Shown: positions 53,702-63,324 of the stretch, one piece after another
How the letters are laid out: every line of letters starts with the position of its first letter
Position numbering within the stretch: position 1 is the stretch's first letter
NCBI GenBank assembly: GCA_002483605.1
Contig: DLIG01000010.1
Location: forward strand, 9,241 to 73,240
DNA: 64,000 bases
Reading direction: 5' to 3'
Source: Sulfurovum sp. UBA7648
GTDB taxonomy: Bacteria; Campylobacterota; Campylobacteria; Campylobacterales; Sulfurovaceae
The notes under the pieces: generated by a model
Database searches by the model: none
Seen by the model: the letters and a program-made list of their open reading frames with translations, nothing else
Told to the model about the DNA's origin: nothing
Position numbers and translations under genes: made by a program

Positions 53702-56011
53702 ATGTCATCTTCTATTTATGAAAAGTTGGATCTGTTTTATTTAGGCAAAGATCTAGATCGAACAACAATGAAACCTACAGATGTGCTCACATTGATAAAA
53801 AACAAAGCCTTTACTACGCATGCTGCCATCATAGGAATGACAGGCTCGGGCAAGACCGGTTTAGGAGTAGGGCTTATAGAAGAAGCAAGTCTTGATAATA
53901 TCCCATCTATTGTAATCGACCCAAAAGGAGATATGGGAAATTTATGCCTTATTGATAGCGAATTCGATCCTGCTTCGTTTGTTCCGTGGGTTACAGATGA
54001 AGCTATGTCCAAAGAGAGAGATCCTCTAGATTATGCTAAAGAGATCGCGACATCTTGGAAGGAGGGCATAGAAAGTTTCGGACAGGATAAAGATAGAGCA
54101 GCAAGGTTTCAATCTGTGGCTAAGACCATATATACCCCAGGCAGTTCGGCCGGGGTTTCTGTGAATGTTATGAGCTCTTTGGATGTTCCGCCAGCAGAGA
54201 TAATAAAAGACAGTGACTTGTATTCCATGTATCTAAAAACAACTGTTTTTAGTCTTTTGGCATTGCTTGGCATAGAAGCAGACCCGGTTAACTCCAAAGA
54301 ATATATTCTGCTTTCGCAGATCATATCCGATTCTTGGATGAATGGTCTAAATATCACCATTGAAACACTCATAAATAGCATCATAAACCCATCTTTTGAT
54401 AAGATAGGAGTGCTTAGACTGGATGATTATTATTCGGCTGATGCCAGATTTGCTTTGGCATCAAAATTTAATGCTATTATAGCATCTCCTCATTTTCAGG
54501 CTTGGATGCAAGGCGAGGTCCTTGATATACAAAAACTCTTATATGATGACAACGGCAAAGCTAAAATAGCTATATTTAACATATCTCACCTTAACGACAG
54601 CGAACGAATGTTTTTTGTCTCTTTGCTTCTAAATCGTTATACGGCTTGGATGCGCTTACAAAGCGGTACGGAAATATTGAAGACCATTTTTTATATGGAT
54701 GAGATTTTCGGGTTTTTCCCGCCAAGCAAAAACCCGCCAAGCAAAGAGCCGATGCTCCTGCTTCTCAAGCAAGCAAGAGCATTTGGCATCGGAGTAATTC
54801 TAAGCACGCAAAATCCTGTGGATTTGGATTATAAAGGACTCGCAAATATTGGTACGTGGTTTATAGGCAGATTGCAAACCACCCAAGATATAGATAAGAT
54901 CATAGATGGACTTAGCGGCCAGATAGGAGCATCTTTTAACAAAGATGAAATTCGCTCTATCATATCAAATCTGCCTAAGCGAAGTTTTTTTCTAAAAAGT
55001 GCGCATTTGGATGATATTAGGCTATTTGGGACCAGATGGGCGCTTAGTTATCTTAGAGGACCGCTAAAAAGAGAAGAGATAATGCTGCTCATGAGTAATC
55101 AAAAAACAACTCCAACCAATCAAAAGTTTGCCAATACTGTCGTGCGGACAACTATAGAACCTTTAGATGAAAGCATACCCCAATATTTTGAACCCGGAAT
55201 AGAATCGTTCAGGCCCACAATAGGCGCAAAGGTCAGCATATATTACTACCAGCAGGCTAAAGGAATTGATGAGAAAAAAGAATTTTTTTTCAATTTGCCG
55301 CTGGACGAAAATGATTCACATTTAAATTTGTCAAATATTTCACAAGACAATACAGATTTCAATAGATTTTCCACAAAAGCACCCGCAAATAGCTCTTTTG
55401 TATCATTGCCGGAAATAATCAGATCAGACAAAGGCCTAAAAAAAACAAAAACAATTTTGTCTGATTGGCTATATCAAAATGAAAATATGGAGATTTTGAC
55501 ATGCAGATCATTGAAGCTAGAGTCAAAACCAAATGAGAGCAGGGCTGATTTTATGGTTAGAGTAAGCGATGCGGTCAGGGTAAAAAAGGATGAGGCTATC
55601 AGCAAACTTACTGATCAATTTAAAGCCAAAGAGAAGAGTTTATTGGATAAATTAAATAGGGTCAATGAACAGATAGAAAAAGAGAAAATAGATTCAAGCA
55701 GTTCCATTGTGAGTACCGGCATAGCAGTGTTAGGAGCATTGTTTAGCGGCTCTAGCAACGCTTCTAAGATAGGAAAAGTTGTTTCTCACGGAAGTAAATT
55801 GTTTAAAGACAGCAGTGATGTAAGTAGAGCCAAAGAAAAAGCAGAGCTTATAAAAAATGAAATAAAAGAACTCGAAGAAGAGCTTGAAAAGAGGGCTGAT
55901 GAAATAGCCTCTTTGTATGTAATCGAAAATTACGAAATAGAAAGCATTATCATTAAACCGCGCAAAAGTGATATTGATATAACGCTTTGCGCAGTCGTCT
56001 GGAGAGCTTAG
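53702..56011 (+). CDS. HerA/DUF87-type ATP-binding protein with coiled-coil tail
   Basis: 769 residues. Walker [20 protein letters not shown] (about 45-63) and [12 protein letters not shown]; then [45 protein letters not shown] and [34 protein letters not shown], the motor core of HerA/VirB4-like ATPases. After residue about 610 a long charged segment, probably coiled coil ([20 protein letters not shown] and onward), flanks a short Gly/Ser-rich hydrophobic part ([17 protein letters not shown]). May move DNA or protein; role unknown. Ends overlapping pyrE by four bases. Confidence 0.75.
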   Translation: MSSSIYEKLDLFYLGKDLDRTTMKPTDVLTLIKNKAFTTHAAIIGMTGSGKTGLGVGLIEEASLDNIPSIVIDPKGDMGNLCLIDSEFDPASFVPWVTDEAMSKERDPLDYAKEIATSWKEGIESFGQDKDRAARFQSVAKTIYTPGSSAGVSVNVMSSLDVPPAEIIKDSDLYSMYLKTTVFSLLALLGIEADPVNSKEYILLSQIISDSWMNGLNITIETLINSIINPSFDKIGVLRLDDYYSADARFALASKFNAIIASPHFQAWMQGEVLDIQKLLYDDNGKAKIAIFNISHLNDSERMFFVSLLLNRYTAWMRLQSGTEILKTIFYMDEIFGFFPPSKNPPSKEPMLLLLKQARAFGIGVILSTQNPVDLDYKGLANIGTWFIGRLQTTQDIDKIIDGLSGQIGASFNKDEIRSIISNLPKRSFFLKSAHLDDIRLFGTRWALSYLRGPLKREEIMLLMSNQKTTPTNQKFANTVVRTTIEPLDESIPQYFEPGIESFRPTIGAKVSIYYYQQAKGIDEKKEFFFNLPLDENDSHLNLSNISQDNTDFNRFSTKAPANSSFVSLPEIIRSDKGLKKTKTILSDWLYQNENMEILTCRSLKLESKPNESRADFMVRVSDAVRVKKDEAISKLTDQFKAKEKSLLDKLNRVNEQIEKEKIDSSSSIVSTGIAVLGALFSGSSNASKIGKVVSHGSKLFKDSSDVSRAKEKAELIKNEIKELEEELEKRADEIASLYVIENYEIESIIIKPRKSDIDITLCAVVWRA

Positions 56012-56613
56012 GCTCTGCTCCCGGGCTTAATTGCAACGCTGCCCTCTTGGCACATAGGACAACCGCTTGGTTCATACATAGCAAATTCAAAATCAGCCAA
56101 TGCATAAAATGGTATATTCTCTTGCAGCTTGCAGTTGGCTTTGCGAGAAGTATTGCTGCCTTCGCGGTGGCAGAATCCACGATTGGCAAGAGCAGCAAAT
56201 GCCACTACTTCACCGCCAAGTTCTGAAATGATCTTGGCCACTTCCATGGCAGAACCGCCGGTAGTTATAATATCTTCACAGATAATTATTTTCTCGCCTT
56301 TTTTTATCTCAAAACCTCTGCGAAGTTCCATTTGGCCGTCTTTTCTCTCGGCAAATATGCTTCGTACATTCAAGGCGCGGGCTAGTTCATATCCTGCAAT
56401 CACACCGCCAAGAGCAGGAGCACATACGGTTTCTGCCTCTAGGCCGCTAGCTTTTATCTGTTCGGCCAAAGCTTTTGCCAATATTTCTGCAGTAGCCGGA
56501 TTTTCCAATACTTTCGCGCTTTGCAGGTATTTATTCGAATGATTGCCGCTTGATAGTATAAAGTGCCCTTCTAGCAAGGCACCCGCTTCTTTGTATATGT
56601 TTTCTATATTCAT
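56008..56613 (-). CDS. pyrE: Orotate phosphoribosyltransferase
   Basis: 201 residues. PyrE joins orotate to PRPP for UMP synthesis. The PRPP-binding signature is [21 protein letters not shown], with the RREIK-like [16 protein letters not shown] flexible loop. The C-terminal [21 protein letters not shown] tail with two Cys is normal for Campylobacterota-type PyrE. It lies 2 bases after frr. Confidence 0.93.
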   Translation of the reverse strand: MNIENIYKEAGALLEGHFILSSGNHSNKYLQSAKVLENPATAEILAKALAEQIKASGLEAETVCAPALGGVIAGYELARALNVRSIFAERKDGQMELRRGFEIKKGEKIIICEDIITTGGSAMEVAKIISELGGEVVAFAALANRGFCHREGSNTSRKANCKLQENIPFYALADFEFAMYEPSGCPMCQEGSVAIKPGSRA

Positions 56614-56615
56614 AA

Positions 56616-57173
56616 TCAGACTTTTAATATATCGATTTCTTTTGTTTTTAGGGCTTCGTCAATTTTTGCTATATGCTCATCTGTGATCTTTTGTATTTGG
56701 TCCAAAGCCTTTTTGATTTCGTCTTCGCTAATAGCTTTATCTTTTTCAAGCTTTTTAACTTTGTCGTTGCTCTCTTTTCTGATATTTCTGACAGCGACCT
56801 TGGCTTTTTCGCCCATTGCCTTGGCTTGTTTGACGATTTCTTGTCTTTGATCAACGGTCATTGGAGGGAAAAACAGCTTGATTATGCTGCCGTCATTATT
56901 TGGATTTACCCCTATGTTTGCTTCTTGTATAGCTTTTGTAATAGGATTTAACATCGCTTTTTCCCACGGGCTTATAGCTATTGTTGTTGCGTCCTGGACT
57001 ATGACGTTGCCTACTTGATTCAGGGCAGTTGGAGTACCGTAATAGTCTACTTTTATATTGTCAACTATATTTGTCGTTACTTTCCCTGTGCGAAGTGTAG
57101 AAAACTCTCTTCTTAGGGCTTCTATGCTTTTATCCATGTGCGCAGTAGTATAAGTATAAATTTCACTTACCAT
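56616..57173 (-). CDS. frr: Ribosome recycling factor
   Basis: 185 residues. RRF splits terminated ribosomes with EF-G. Signature: [44 protein letters not shown], then [42 protein letters not shown] and the helical end. Upstream of pyrE in the conserved frr-pyrE pair. Standard length. Confidence 0.96.
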   Translation of the reverse strand: MVSEIYTYTTAHMDKSIEALRREFSTLRTGKVTTNIVDNIKVDYYGTPTALNQVGNVIVQDATTIAISPWEKAMLNPITKAIQEANIGVNPNNDGSIIKLFFPPMTVDQRQEIVKQAKAMGEKAKVAVRNIRKESNDKVKKLEKDKAISEDEIKKALDQIQKITDEHIAKIDEALKTKEIDILKV

Positions 57174-57321
57174 GCATAATTCCTCTTCTTTTATCTTTTT
57201 CGTATTTTACCCTTTTTTTGCTTGGTGTGCACTTCGGGCTTTAAGGAGCGGTAAATGTGCGATAGAATATAATAAATTTTGTATATGCAAATACTATAAA
57301 CTATTCATATAAGGATCAACA

Positions 57322-57468
57322 ATGAAAAAAGCTTTTTTTTGGCTAATGATTACTGCTTTTATTGGCACAATGGGGGCCGGTTGTACAGGTACGGTAAAAG
57401 GCGTCAAGCATGATGCGGGAAGGGCTTTTGATGCTACCAAGGAAACGGTTCGCGAGATAGGCAGATAA
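57322..57468 (+). CDS. Entericidin-like small lipoprotein
   Basis: 48 residues, too short for most gene callers. AAGGAT precedes ATG 57322. Hydrophobic signal FFWLMITAFIGTMGAGC with lipobox GAGC (Cys at residue 21), then TGTVKGVKHDAGRAFDATKET, which fits the entericidin A/B pattern of a tiny amphipathic outer-membrane lipoprotein. Function in this organism unknown. Own unit between the divergent frr and a terminator-like hairpin. Confidence 0.7.
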   Translation: MKKAFFWLMITAFIGTMGAGCTGTVKGVKHDAGRAFDATKETVREIGR

Positions 57469-57474
57469 ATATAT

Positions 57475-57508
57475 TATCCTATAAAAGGCAATCGTCTATT
57501 ATAGGATA
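57475..57508. terminator. Hairpin between convergent genes
   Basis: TATCCTATAA (57475-57484) and TTATAGGATA (57499-57508) are a perfect 10-bp stem with a 14-base loop between the entericidin-like gene and DUF475. Long loop and no clear T-run, so moderate support. Confidence 0.5.
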
Positions 57509-57517
57509 TGGTTTAAT

Positions 57518-58495
57518 TTATTGCAATAGTTCTCTTTTGTTCTCCCAAATTGAGTGTGCAAATGCCAATATTATAAGTCCTATTCCCACGGTGCCCGTTA
57601 TAAGCTCGCTTATGTGAATGTTTATCTTCATCAGCATGATCACGGCTAGTATGCCTATTGCATAATGAGCCCCATGTTCAAGATATCTAAATTTTGACAA
57701 GGTTTTATGCTCTACAAAATAGAGTGTTATGCTACGCACGAACATGGCACCAACTCCCAAGCCTATCATGATAATAAATATGTTGCTGCTTAGTGCAAAT
57801 GCACCTATAACTCCATCAAAACTGAAGCTTGCATCAAGTACTTCAAGGTATATAAAACCGGCAAGTCCATTTTTGACCGTTGCAGTAGAAAAGGCATCAT
57901 CTACCATCCCAAGCAAAGCATGAAGCAATACACCATACATAAATGCCAAAAGGACACTAAAGTCTTGGGTTATGTGGCCTAGTCCGATTCCCACTGCTAT
58001 TGCAATAGAAAGTTCTATATTGGACAATAGCGATAATTTTGCTATTAATTTAGAGTTTTCTAGCATTTTTATCCAATATACCTCTTTTTCTTCAAAAAAG
58101 AAATCCAAAAATACCATTAGCAAAAAGGCACCGCCAAAAGCAAAGATGCTTTTTTCTGTGGATTTTAAAATTGCTTCATAGCGTTCCGGTTCGCCCATGG
58201 CAACCTGCAAGGTTTCAATTAATCCCATACCGGTCGCAATCGCTACTATTCCTAACGGAAATAACAATCTCATACCAAATACAGCTATAGGTATACCAAA
58301 AAGTATAAATCTTTTTTGCCAAACGGCATCCATGGTGTTGAGCACTTTGGCATTGACCACCGCATTATCGAATGATAGAGAAACCTCTAAGATTATAAGT
58401 AAAAATGTTACATAGATCGCTGCAAGCCCTCCTAGAAAAAAGCCCGCAACAAGGCCGATTGCCATTATGATAAATGAACTTATAAAATATTTCAT
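57518..58495 (-). CDS. DUF475 integral membrane protein, TerC-like
   Basis: 325 residues, about eight helices. The TerC/DUF475 pattern is IILEVSLSFDNAVVNAKVL with the acidic SFDN site, mirrored by EVLDASFSFDGVIGAFALSSNIFIIMIGLGVGAMFVRSITLYFVEHKTL. Such proteins are associated with metal or oxyanion stress; the transported ion is unsettled. Confidence 0.82.
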   Translation of the reverse strand: MKYFISSFIIMAIGLVAGFFLGGLAAIYVTFLLIILEVSLSFDNAVVNAKVLNTMDAVWQKRFILFGIPIAVFGMRLLFPLGIVAIATGMGLIETLQVAMGEPERYEAILKSTEKSIFAFGGAFLLMVFLDFFFEEKEVYWIKMLENSKLIAKLSLLSNIELSIAIAVGIGLGHITQDFSVLLAFMYGVLLHALLGMVDDAFSTATVKNGLAGFIYLEVLDASFSFDGVIGAFALSSNIFIIMIGLGVGAMFVRSITLYFVEHKTLSKFRYLEHGAHYAIGILAVIMLMKINIHISELITGTVGIGLIILAFAHSIWENKRELLQ

Positions 58496-58561
58496 ATAGT
58501 TTTTTCCTTCTGTTTGTTAAAACGGTATTGTATCATAAGAGGTATTTAATGGTGTTATATG

Positions 58562-60052
58562 CTAGAGCAGCGGACTTAGCGTGGCATTGATATTGTACCA
58601 TAGCAGGCTAGGTTTACTCCAGCCATTTACTTCTTCGATGGTTACATTTAAAGATTTTTCTATGTATGATTGTTGTCTTTTAAGTATCTCTTTAGTGAGT
58701 TTTTGATCATAGAATATGATATTATTTTCATAGTTTAGATCAAAACTTCGACGGTCTAGATTGGCAGAACCTATCATGCCAAGCTCCTCATCAATTGTCA
58801 ACAATTTTGAATGCAGTACCTCGCTTTGGTATTCATATATCTCCACTCCCGCCTCTAGCAGTTCGGGGTAATAGCTATGGCTAGCAGCACACACAAACCA
58901 TGAATCGGTATTGTGTGATAATATCAATTTTACTACTACTCCCATTCTGGCAGCCGAACATATCGCATTAAGTACCGGGCCATTTGGAACGAAATAGGGC
59001 GTGGTTATCGTTAGGCTTTTTCGGGCCGAGCTTATTATAACTTGAAAGATATCCGACATTGCATCATGTCTTTCGGTTGGGCCGGTTCCTATTACTTGAG
59101 ATGGGCAAGAGCCATTGGCTCGCTCACTCATATCTTTTGATATCCTGGTATTTGTTAGATCAATTATGTCATTTGGCTGTTCAGATTCATACATTTGAGG
59201 CAGATCTTCTTTGGTGGCCGCTAACCAGTCCTGTACAAATAAATGCTGATTTTGTAATGCGATAGGCCCAGCAAAGCGGACTACTGCATCTACCCATAAA
59301 GCATATTTATCTTTCTTGTCGAAATTGGCATCGGCACAATTTTGACTGCCGCAATATGTAATAAAATTATCTATAACTACGATTTTGCGATGATTTCGCA
59401 GATCAACACGCCCTAATATCATTCTTAGCAACGTATTGCCTATCGACAATGAGGATACAGCATGTATGCCCGATCTGTGCATATCTTTCCAAATATCCGA
59501 TGAGATCAATTTGCGTGAACCAACCGCATCTACTAAAACACGGCACACAATACCTCTTTTGGAAGCGCGTATAAGAGCATTCGCAACTTTTAGTCCGCTT
59601 TTGTCCGGAAACCAAATATAAAACAATATATGAACATGGTGCTTGGCATTGTCAATATCTTGAACCAATGAATCTATCATAGCTTCAGAATTTTCTAACA
59701 GAAAGTATTTGTTGTCGTCAACCGGCAAAAAGCCGTTAATAGATTGTCCGATACGAAAAATATGATGATATTTTTTTGGAATGGTGTCAATTATGGCCCC
59801 ATTAATGGCTGCTTTGAAGCGGTTTTGGAATATTTCACTTTTGAGCTTTTGCATATTTTTTGCGCGAATAAACCCTATACTGGTTTCGCCAAACATAAAA
59901 TAAAGGATAATGCCCAAGACTGGTATAGTTATTGCCACAACCACCCATGCCAGTCTGGAGGCTGGTTCACGGTAAGGGCGCAACATGGCACGATATACTA
60001 CATAAGCTACTATAATGTAATGTATAATTGTTATTAAGGCAATCCAAGACAT
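58562..60052 (-). CDS. cls: Cardiolipin synthase
   Basis: 496 residues. Two N-terminal helices (LITIIHYIIVAYVVYRAML, WVVVAITIPVLGIILYFMFG), then two HKD phospholipase-D motifs: HRKIVVIDNFITYCGSQN and HSKLLTIDEELGMIGSANLDRRSF. It joins phosphatidylglycerol molecules to cardiolipin at the inner membrane. Normal length; starts just left of a 208-base AT-rich spacer to the divergent nuclease-fold gene. Confidence 0.93.
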   Translation of the reverse strand: MSWIALITIIHYIIVAYVVYRAMLRPYREPASRLAWVVVAITIPVLGIILYFMFGETSIGFIRAKNMQKLKSEIFQNRFKAAINGAIIDTIPKKYHHIFRIGQSINGFLPVDDNKYFLLENSEAMIDSLVQDIDNAKHHVHILFYIWFPDKSGLKVANALIRASKRGIVCRVLVDAVGSRKLISSDIWKDMHRSGIHAVSSLSIGNTLLRMILGRVDLRNHRKIVVIDNFITYCGSQNCADANFDKKDKYALWVDAVVRFAGPIALQNQHLFVQDWLAATKEDLPQMYESEQPNDIIDLTNTRISKDMSERANGSCPSQVIGTGPTERHDAMSDIFQVIISSARKSLTITTPYFVPNGPVLNAICSAARMGVVVKLILSHNTDSWFVCAASHSYYPELLEAGVEIYEYQSEVLHSKLLTIDEELGMIGSANLDRRSFDLNYENNIIFYDQKLTKEILKRQQSYIEKSLNVTIEEVNGWSKPSLLWYNINATLSPLL

Positions 60053-60260
60053 ATATGCTCCTAGTTTAAAAATTATATCATCATTTGTATCAGTTTTAAT
60101 TTTCAGTGTTATTGTATTGTTGTTTAGATTTGACAGTCTTTACTTTATATAAAAACAAATTTTGTGTAAAATATTTTTATATCAAATTGTTCAGCTTAAT
60201 GCTATAATTATTAAAAATGAGATATTTCTTAAGATTTTTATCGACAGGACGGACAGATAT

Positions 60261-61049
60261 ATGATCACAGTTGCTACTTATAATATTCACAAGGCTTATT
60301 CTATGGTTCATGGTTGTCGAATAGACACGCTCAAAGAAGCCTTGACGGAAATAGATGTTGATATCGTTTTTTTGCAAGAAGTCCAAGATATAAATATAAA
60401 ACGCCGTAATGTATCTTTGCCAAAAGATACGCATTCTCAAACGTGTGCACTGCAAGGAGATATATATCCTTATGTAGCTTATGGGGCAAATGCTTTTTAT
60501 GAGCATGGACATCACGGCAACGCGATATTGTCTAAATATCCTATCAAAACTTGGCAAAATATTGATATTTCAGATCACAAACTTGAACAGAGAGGTGTTT
60601 TGCATGCCATTATAGAGCATCCAAAATATGGAGATATTCATTTGATATGTACACATTTTGGACTTTTCAAGGGGAGCAGGATCAGGCAGGCAAAAGCTCT
60701 TATAGAACATGTGCGCCATAATATATCCCACGATGTGCCTTTGGTAATAGCAGGCGATTTTAATGATTGGAATTTGCACGTACATCGTATTTTAACAGGA
60801 GAGCTTACATTAAAAGATGCTATTGAGACGATACAGTACAGGGATAAAAAAATAAAACGCTTGCCGCGCTCGATTCCAGGCCGTACATTTCCTAGTTTTA
60901 TTCCATGGTTCAAATTGGATAGACTTTATGTACGAAGCCTAGAGATAGTTGAAGCACATGTCAAATCCGGACGCGAATGGCACACTAGGTCAGATCATAT
61001 ACCTATACAAGCCAGCTTAACAATTAATCCGCAAGAGAGAGGCCGATAA
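60261..61049 (+). CDS. Endonuclease/exonuclease/phosphatase-family protein
   Basis: 262 residues from ATG 60261; the longer open frame to 60162 has no conserved sequence. EEP fold: VATYNIHKAYSM (Asn and metal site), IDVDIVFLQEVQDI with the catalytic Glu, VIAGDFNDW, and the closing HTRSDHIPIQASL with SDH. Members act on DNA or phospholipids; the neighbour cardiolipin synthase, though divergent, commonly adjoins such proteins. Its stop is inside the terminator stem. Confidence 0.82.
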   Translation: MITVATYNIHKAYSMVHGCRIDTLKEALTEIDVDIVFLQEVQDINIKRRNVSLPKDTHSQTCALQGDIYPYVAYGANAFYEHGHHGNAILSKYPIKTWQNIDISDHKLEQRGVLHAIIEHPKYGDIHLICTHFGLFKGSRIRQAKALIEHVRHNISHDVPLVIAGDFNDWNLHVHRILTGELTLKDAIETIQYRDKKIKRLPRSIPGRTFPSFIPWFKLDRLYVRSLEIVEAHVKSGREWHTRSDHIPIQASLTINPQERGR

Positions 61050-61069
61050 CTTCATTATCGGCCTTGTTT
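61041..61069 (+). terminator. Rho-independent terminator after the nuclease-fold gene
   Basis: GGCCGATAA (61041-61049) and TTATCGGCC (61055-61063) form a perfect 9-bp stem with a CTTCA loop followed by TTGTTT. The left arm includes the stop codon. Confidence 0.8.
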
Positions 61070-61081
61070 AAGAAATAAGTT

Positions 61082-61804
61082 TTATTGTTGGCAAGGATTT
61101 ATTTGTACATTTTCATTTGGATACAAATACACCTCTACGCGACGATTGAGTGATTTGTTTGACGCTGTTGTATTTGGTGCAACAGGTGCATTATAAGAAC
61201 ATCCAATAGCTGATACCATAGATGCTCCTGCATTTTCAAAAGCACGGGCTACGCTATCGGCTCTTCTTTCGGATAATCCTTGATTGTAGCTATAGCTTCC
61301 GGTATTGTCCGTAAAACCGGCCACTTGCACTATGGTTTGAGGATATTGCTCAAGCACTTTGGCAACTTTGTTTATTTTGTTTTGAGCAGATGCTTTTGGT
61401 GTGGCAGAATTGACAGCAAACATCATGCTGTCACGAAATGTGATTTTGACATACGAATTTGTTTTGGTTACTATAATTTCTCTATTTGGATCAAGTTCTG
61501 CCAGTGGGTCATTGGTAACGCCGGTACCTAAGGCATTTGCCACTGCATTTGCTTGTTGATCCAGGCTATATCCTATGCCTGCTCCCAACGCTCCGCCAAT
61601 CAGTGCGCCAACAAGGGCTCTTTGTCCCTTGTTGTGCCCTTTTGTTGTAGCGCCTATGATGGCACCACCGATTGCCCCAGCCACTGCTCCGGTTTTTGTT
61701 CTATTATATGAATCATCAGCAACCAAGCCTTGCTGAGCACATCCTCCTAATAGCGCTATAGCAACGCTGGATGCCAGCAATGAAGTTTTTAATTTTTTTG
61801 TCAT
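61082..61804 (-). CDS. OmpA-domain lipoprotein with glycine-zipper segment
   Basis: 240 residues. Lipobox ALLGGC with acylated Cys22; a glycine-zipper region of about 40-85 (GAVAGAIGGAIIGATTKG, ALVGALIGGALGAGIGYSLD); then an OmpA/MotB peptidoglycan-binding domain (VQVAGFTDNTGSYSYNQGLSERRADSVARAFENAGA, and NKSLNRRVEVYLYP). YiaD-like: outer-membrane anchor to peptidoglycan. AAAGGA-type site before ATG. Confidence 0.88.
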   Translation of the reverse strand: MTKKLKTSLLASSVAIALLGGCAQQGLVADDSYNRTKTGAVAGAIGGAIIGATTKGHNKGQRALVGALIGGALGAGIGYSLDQQANAVANALGTGVTNDPLAELDPNREIIVTKTNSYVKITFRDSMMFAVNSATPKASAQNKINKVAKVLEQYPQTIVQVAGFTDNTGSYSYNQGLSERRADSVARAFENAGASMVSAIGCSYNAPVAPNTTASNKSLNRRVEVYLYPNENVQINPCQQ

Positions 61805-61832
61805 AAATATATCCTTTCTTAAATTATAATAA

Positions 61833-62104
61833 TTATTACCGCACCAAGTAAATACCTGAAGTTTTGATACAAATGATTTTGTGCATAATCAAGGCGAAAC
61901 TTTGAAAGCATAGCCAAAGCTACGCTGAGAAGTTTTAACGATGAGTATGTGCAAAAGTATTGTACCTTTCAGGGAGCATGATAGAAAGCAATCTTTGAAC
62001 AAAAAAGTCTCAAATTACCTACGGGTAGTCCTTCAACTTTTTCATCCAAATCTTACTATCTCTGATGCTCTCAAAATTAAGGTATTTACTTGGTGAGGTA
62101 ATAA
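61833..62104. mobile_element. MITE-like element with 24-bp inverted ends, no gene
   Basis: A 272-base stretch between the OmpA lipoprotein and rarA. The left end TTATTACCGCACC(AAGTAAATACC) (61833-61856) is the inverse of 62081-62104 with one mismatch in 24. AATTATA (61822-61828 and 62105-62111) flanks near both sides, which could be a target duplication or chance in AT-rich DNA. Inside is a long imperfect hairpin (about 61877-61955) whose tip is AGCATAGC-CAAA-GCTACGCT. No open frame of note; the whole gap 61805-62139 holds no gene. Confidence 0.6.
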
Positions 62105-62139
62105 AATTATATCATAAAAATGTGATTCAACCGTGGAGG

Positions 62140-63324
62140 TCATTTTGCTTTAAAAGTTATTTTCTCATGCCACTCATTGAGTGTTTTTTCAAACCCGATC
62201 AGCTTCGTTTTATAAAGAGATAGCGGCCTTTCAAGATAGTTTTGTTTGCACCAGCCGCCGAAATTATGCGGATATAGGTACTCATTGGAGTTTGGTTTGA
62301 TATGAGGGGGTACTGCAAATATTTGCCCTTGCTGTACGCATTTTTGAGCATCATTGATAGCCTCATAAGCACTATTTGATTTTGGAGATGATGCTAGATA
62401 TATGACAAGCTGCGAGAGAGGGATCCTGGCTTCAGGATATCCTATGTGTTCCACAATATTTAGCACACTGCTAGCAAGCGTGAGTGCATTTGGATTTGCA
62501 TTTCCAATATCCTCACTGGAGAGTATAGCAAGCCTTCTAGCTATAAAAGCAGCATTTTCTCCGCCTTCTATAAGTCTTGCAAGATAATACAATCCGGCAT
62601 CAATGTCACTCCCTCTTATGCTTTTTATAAGCGCAGAGGCTAGATCATAATGCGTACCTGCTTCACTGCTGCCGCTTTGCAAGGCAAATGGACGAAGAGA
62701 CTTAAGCGAATCTAATGTTATTACGCCGGCGATCTTTGAGGCGCTGTCGACCAAATTCAGCATTGCCCTTGCATCCCCGGAACTGGAATGTACTGCATAT
62801 TGCTTGGCTTCATCGGTTATTTGTATATTTTCTTTTTGTGTCACCTTTTCTAGTAAAGCAAACATTTGCTCTTCATTGATATAGCGAAGCTCAAACAGAT
62901 AAGATCTTGAGCGTATCGCAGAAGTTAATGTATAGTAAGGATTTTCAGTAGATGCCCCTAAAATTATACCGTCATACCTTTCCATGAATGGCAAAAGTAC
63001 CTCTTGCTGGGTTTTACTTAGTCTGTGTACTTCGTCTATAAAGACAAGCGGTTTTTGGAGTGAGTTTGTATGATTTTTAAAAATGGTCCTAAGTTCTTCG
63101 ATCTTAAGTGTCGTTGCATTCAAATCATAAAAAGGACTTTTCATGATTTTAGCAATAACTCTTGCCAGCGAGGTTTTTCCGCATCCGGCAGGGCCATAAA
63201 AAAATGCATGAGACATAGCATTGGCATCAAGAAGTTTTCTTAAAACTCCCTCGGCCCCAAGCAAATGTTCTTGACCTGTTATATCATCAAGGGATAGCGG
63301 ACGATATTTGATGGCAAGATTCAT
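62140..63324 (-). CDS. rarA: Replication-associated recombination protein RarA (MgsA)
   Basis: 394 residues. An AAA+ clamp-loader-like ATPase acting at stalled forks. Walker A YGPAGCGKTSLARVIAK, Walker B LVFIDEVHRL, sensor 1 ILGASTENP and the SRSYLFEL arginine region, then the helical C-terminal tetramerisation part ending HEKIT. Shares one base with the pseudouridine synthase gene before it (stop/start overlap). Confidence 0.93.
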   Translation of the reverse strand: MNLAIKYRPLSLDDITGQEHLLGAEGVLRKLLDANAMSHAFFYGPAGCGKTSLARVIAKIMKSPFYDLNATTLKIEELRTIFKNHTNSLQKPLVFIDEVHRLSKTQQEVLLPFMERYDGIILGASTENPYYTLTSAIRSRSYLFELRYINEEQMFALLEKVTQKENIQITDEAKQYAVHSSSGDARAMLNLVDSASKIAGVITLDSLKSLRPFALQSGSSEAGTHYDLASALIKSIRGSDIDAGLYYLARLIEGGENAAFIARRLAILSSEDIGNANPNALTLASSVLNIVEHIGYPEARIPLSQLVIYLASSPKSNSAYEAINDAQKCVQQGQIFAVPPHIKPNSNEYLYPHNFGGWCKQNYLERPLSLYKTKLIGFEKTLNEWHEKITFKAK

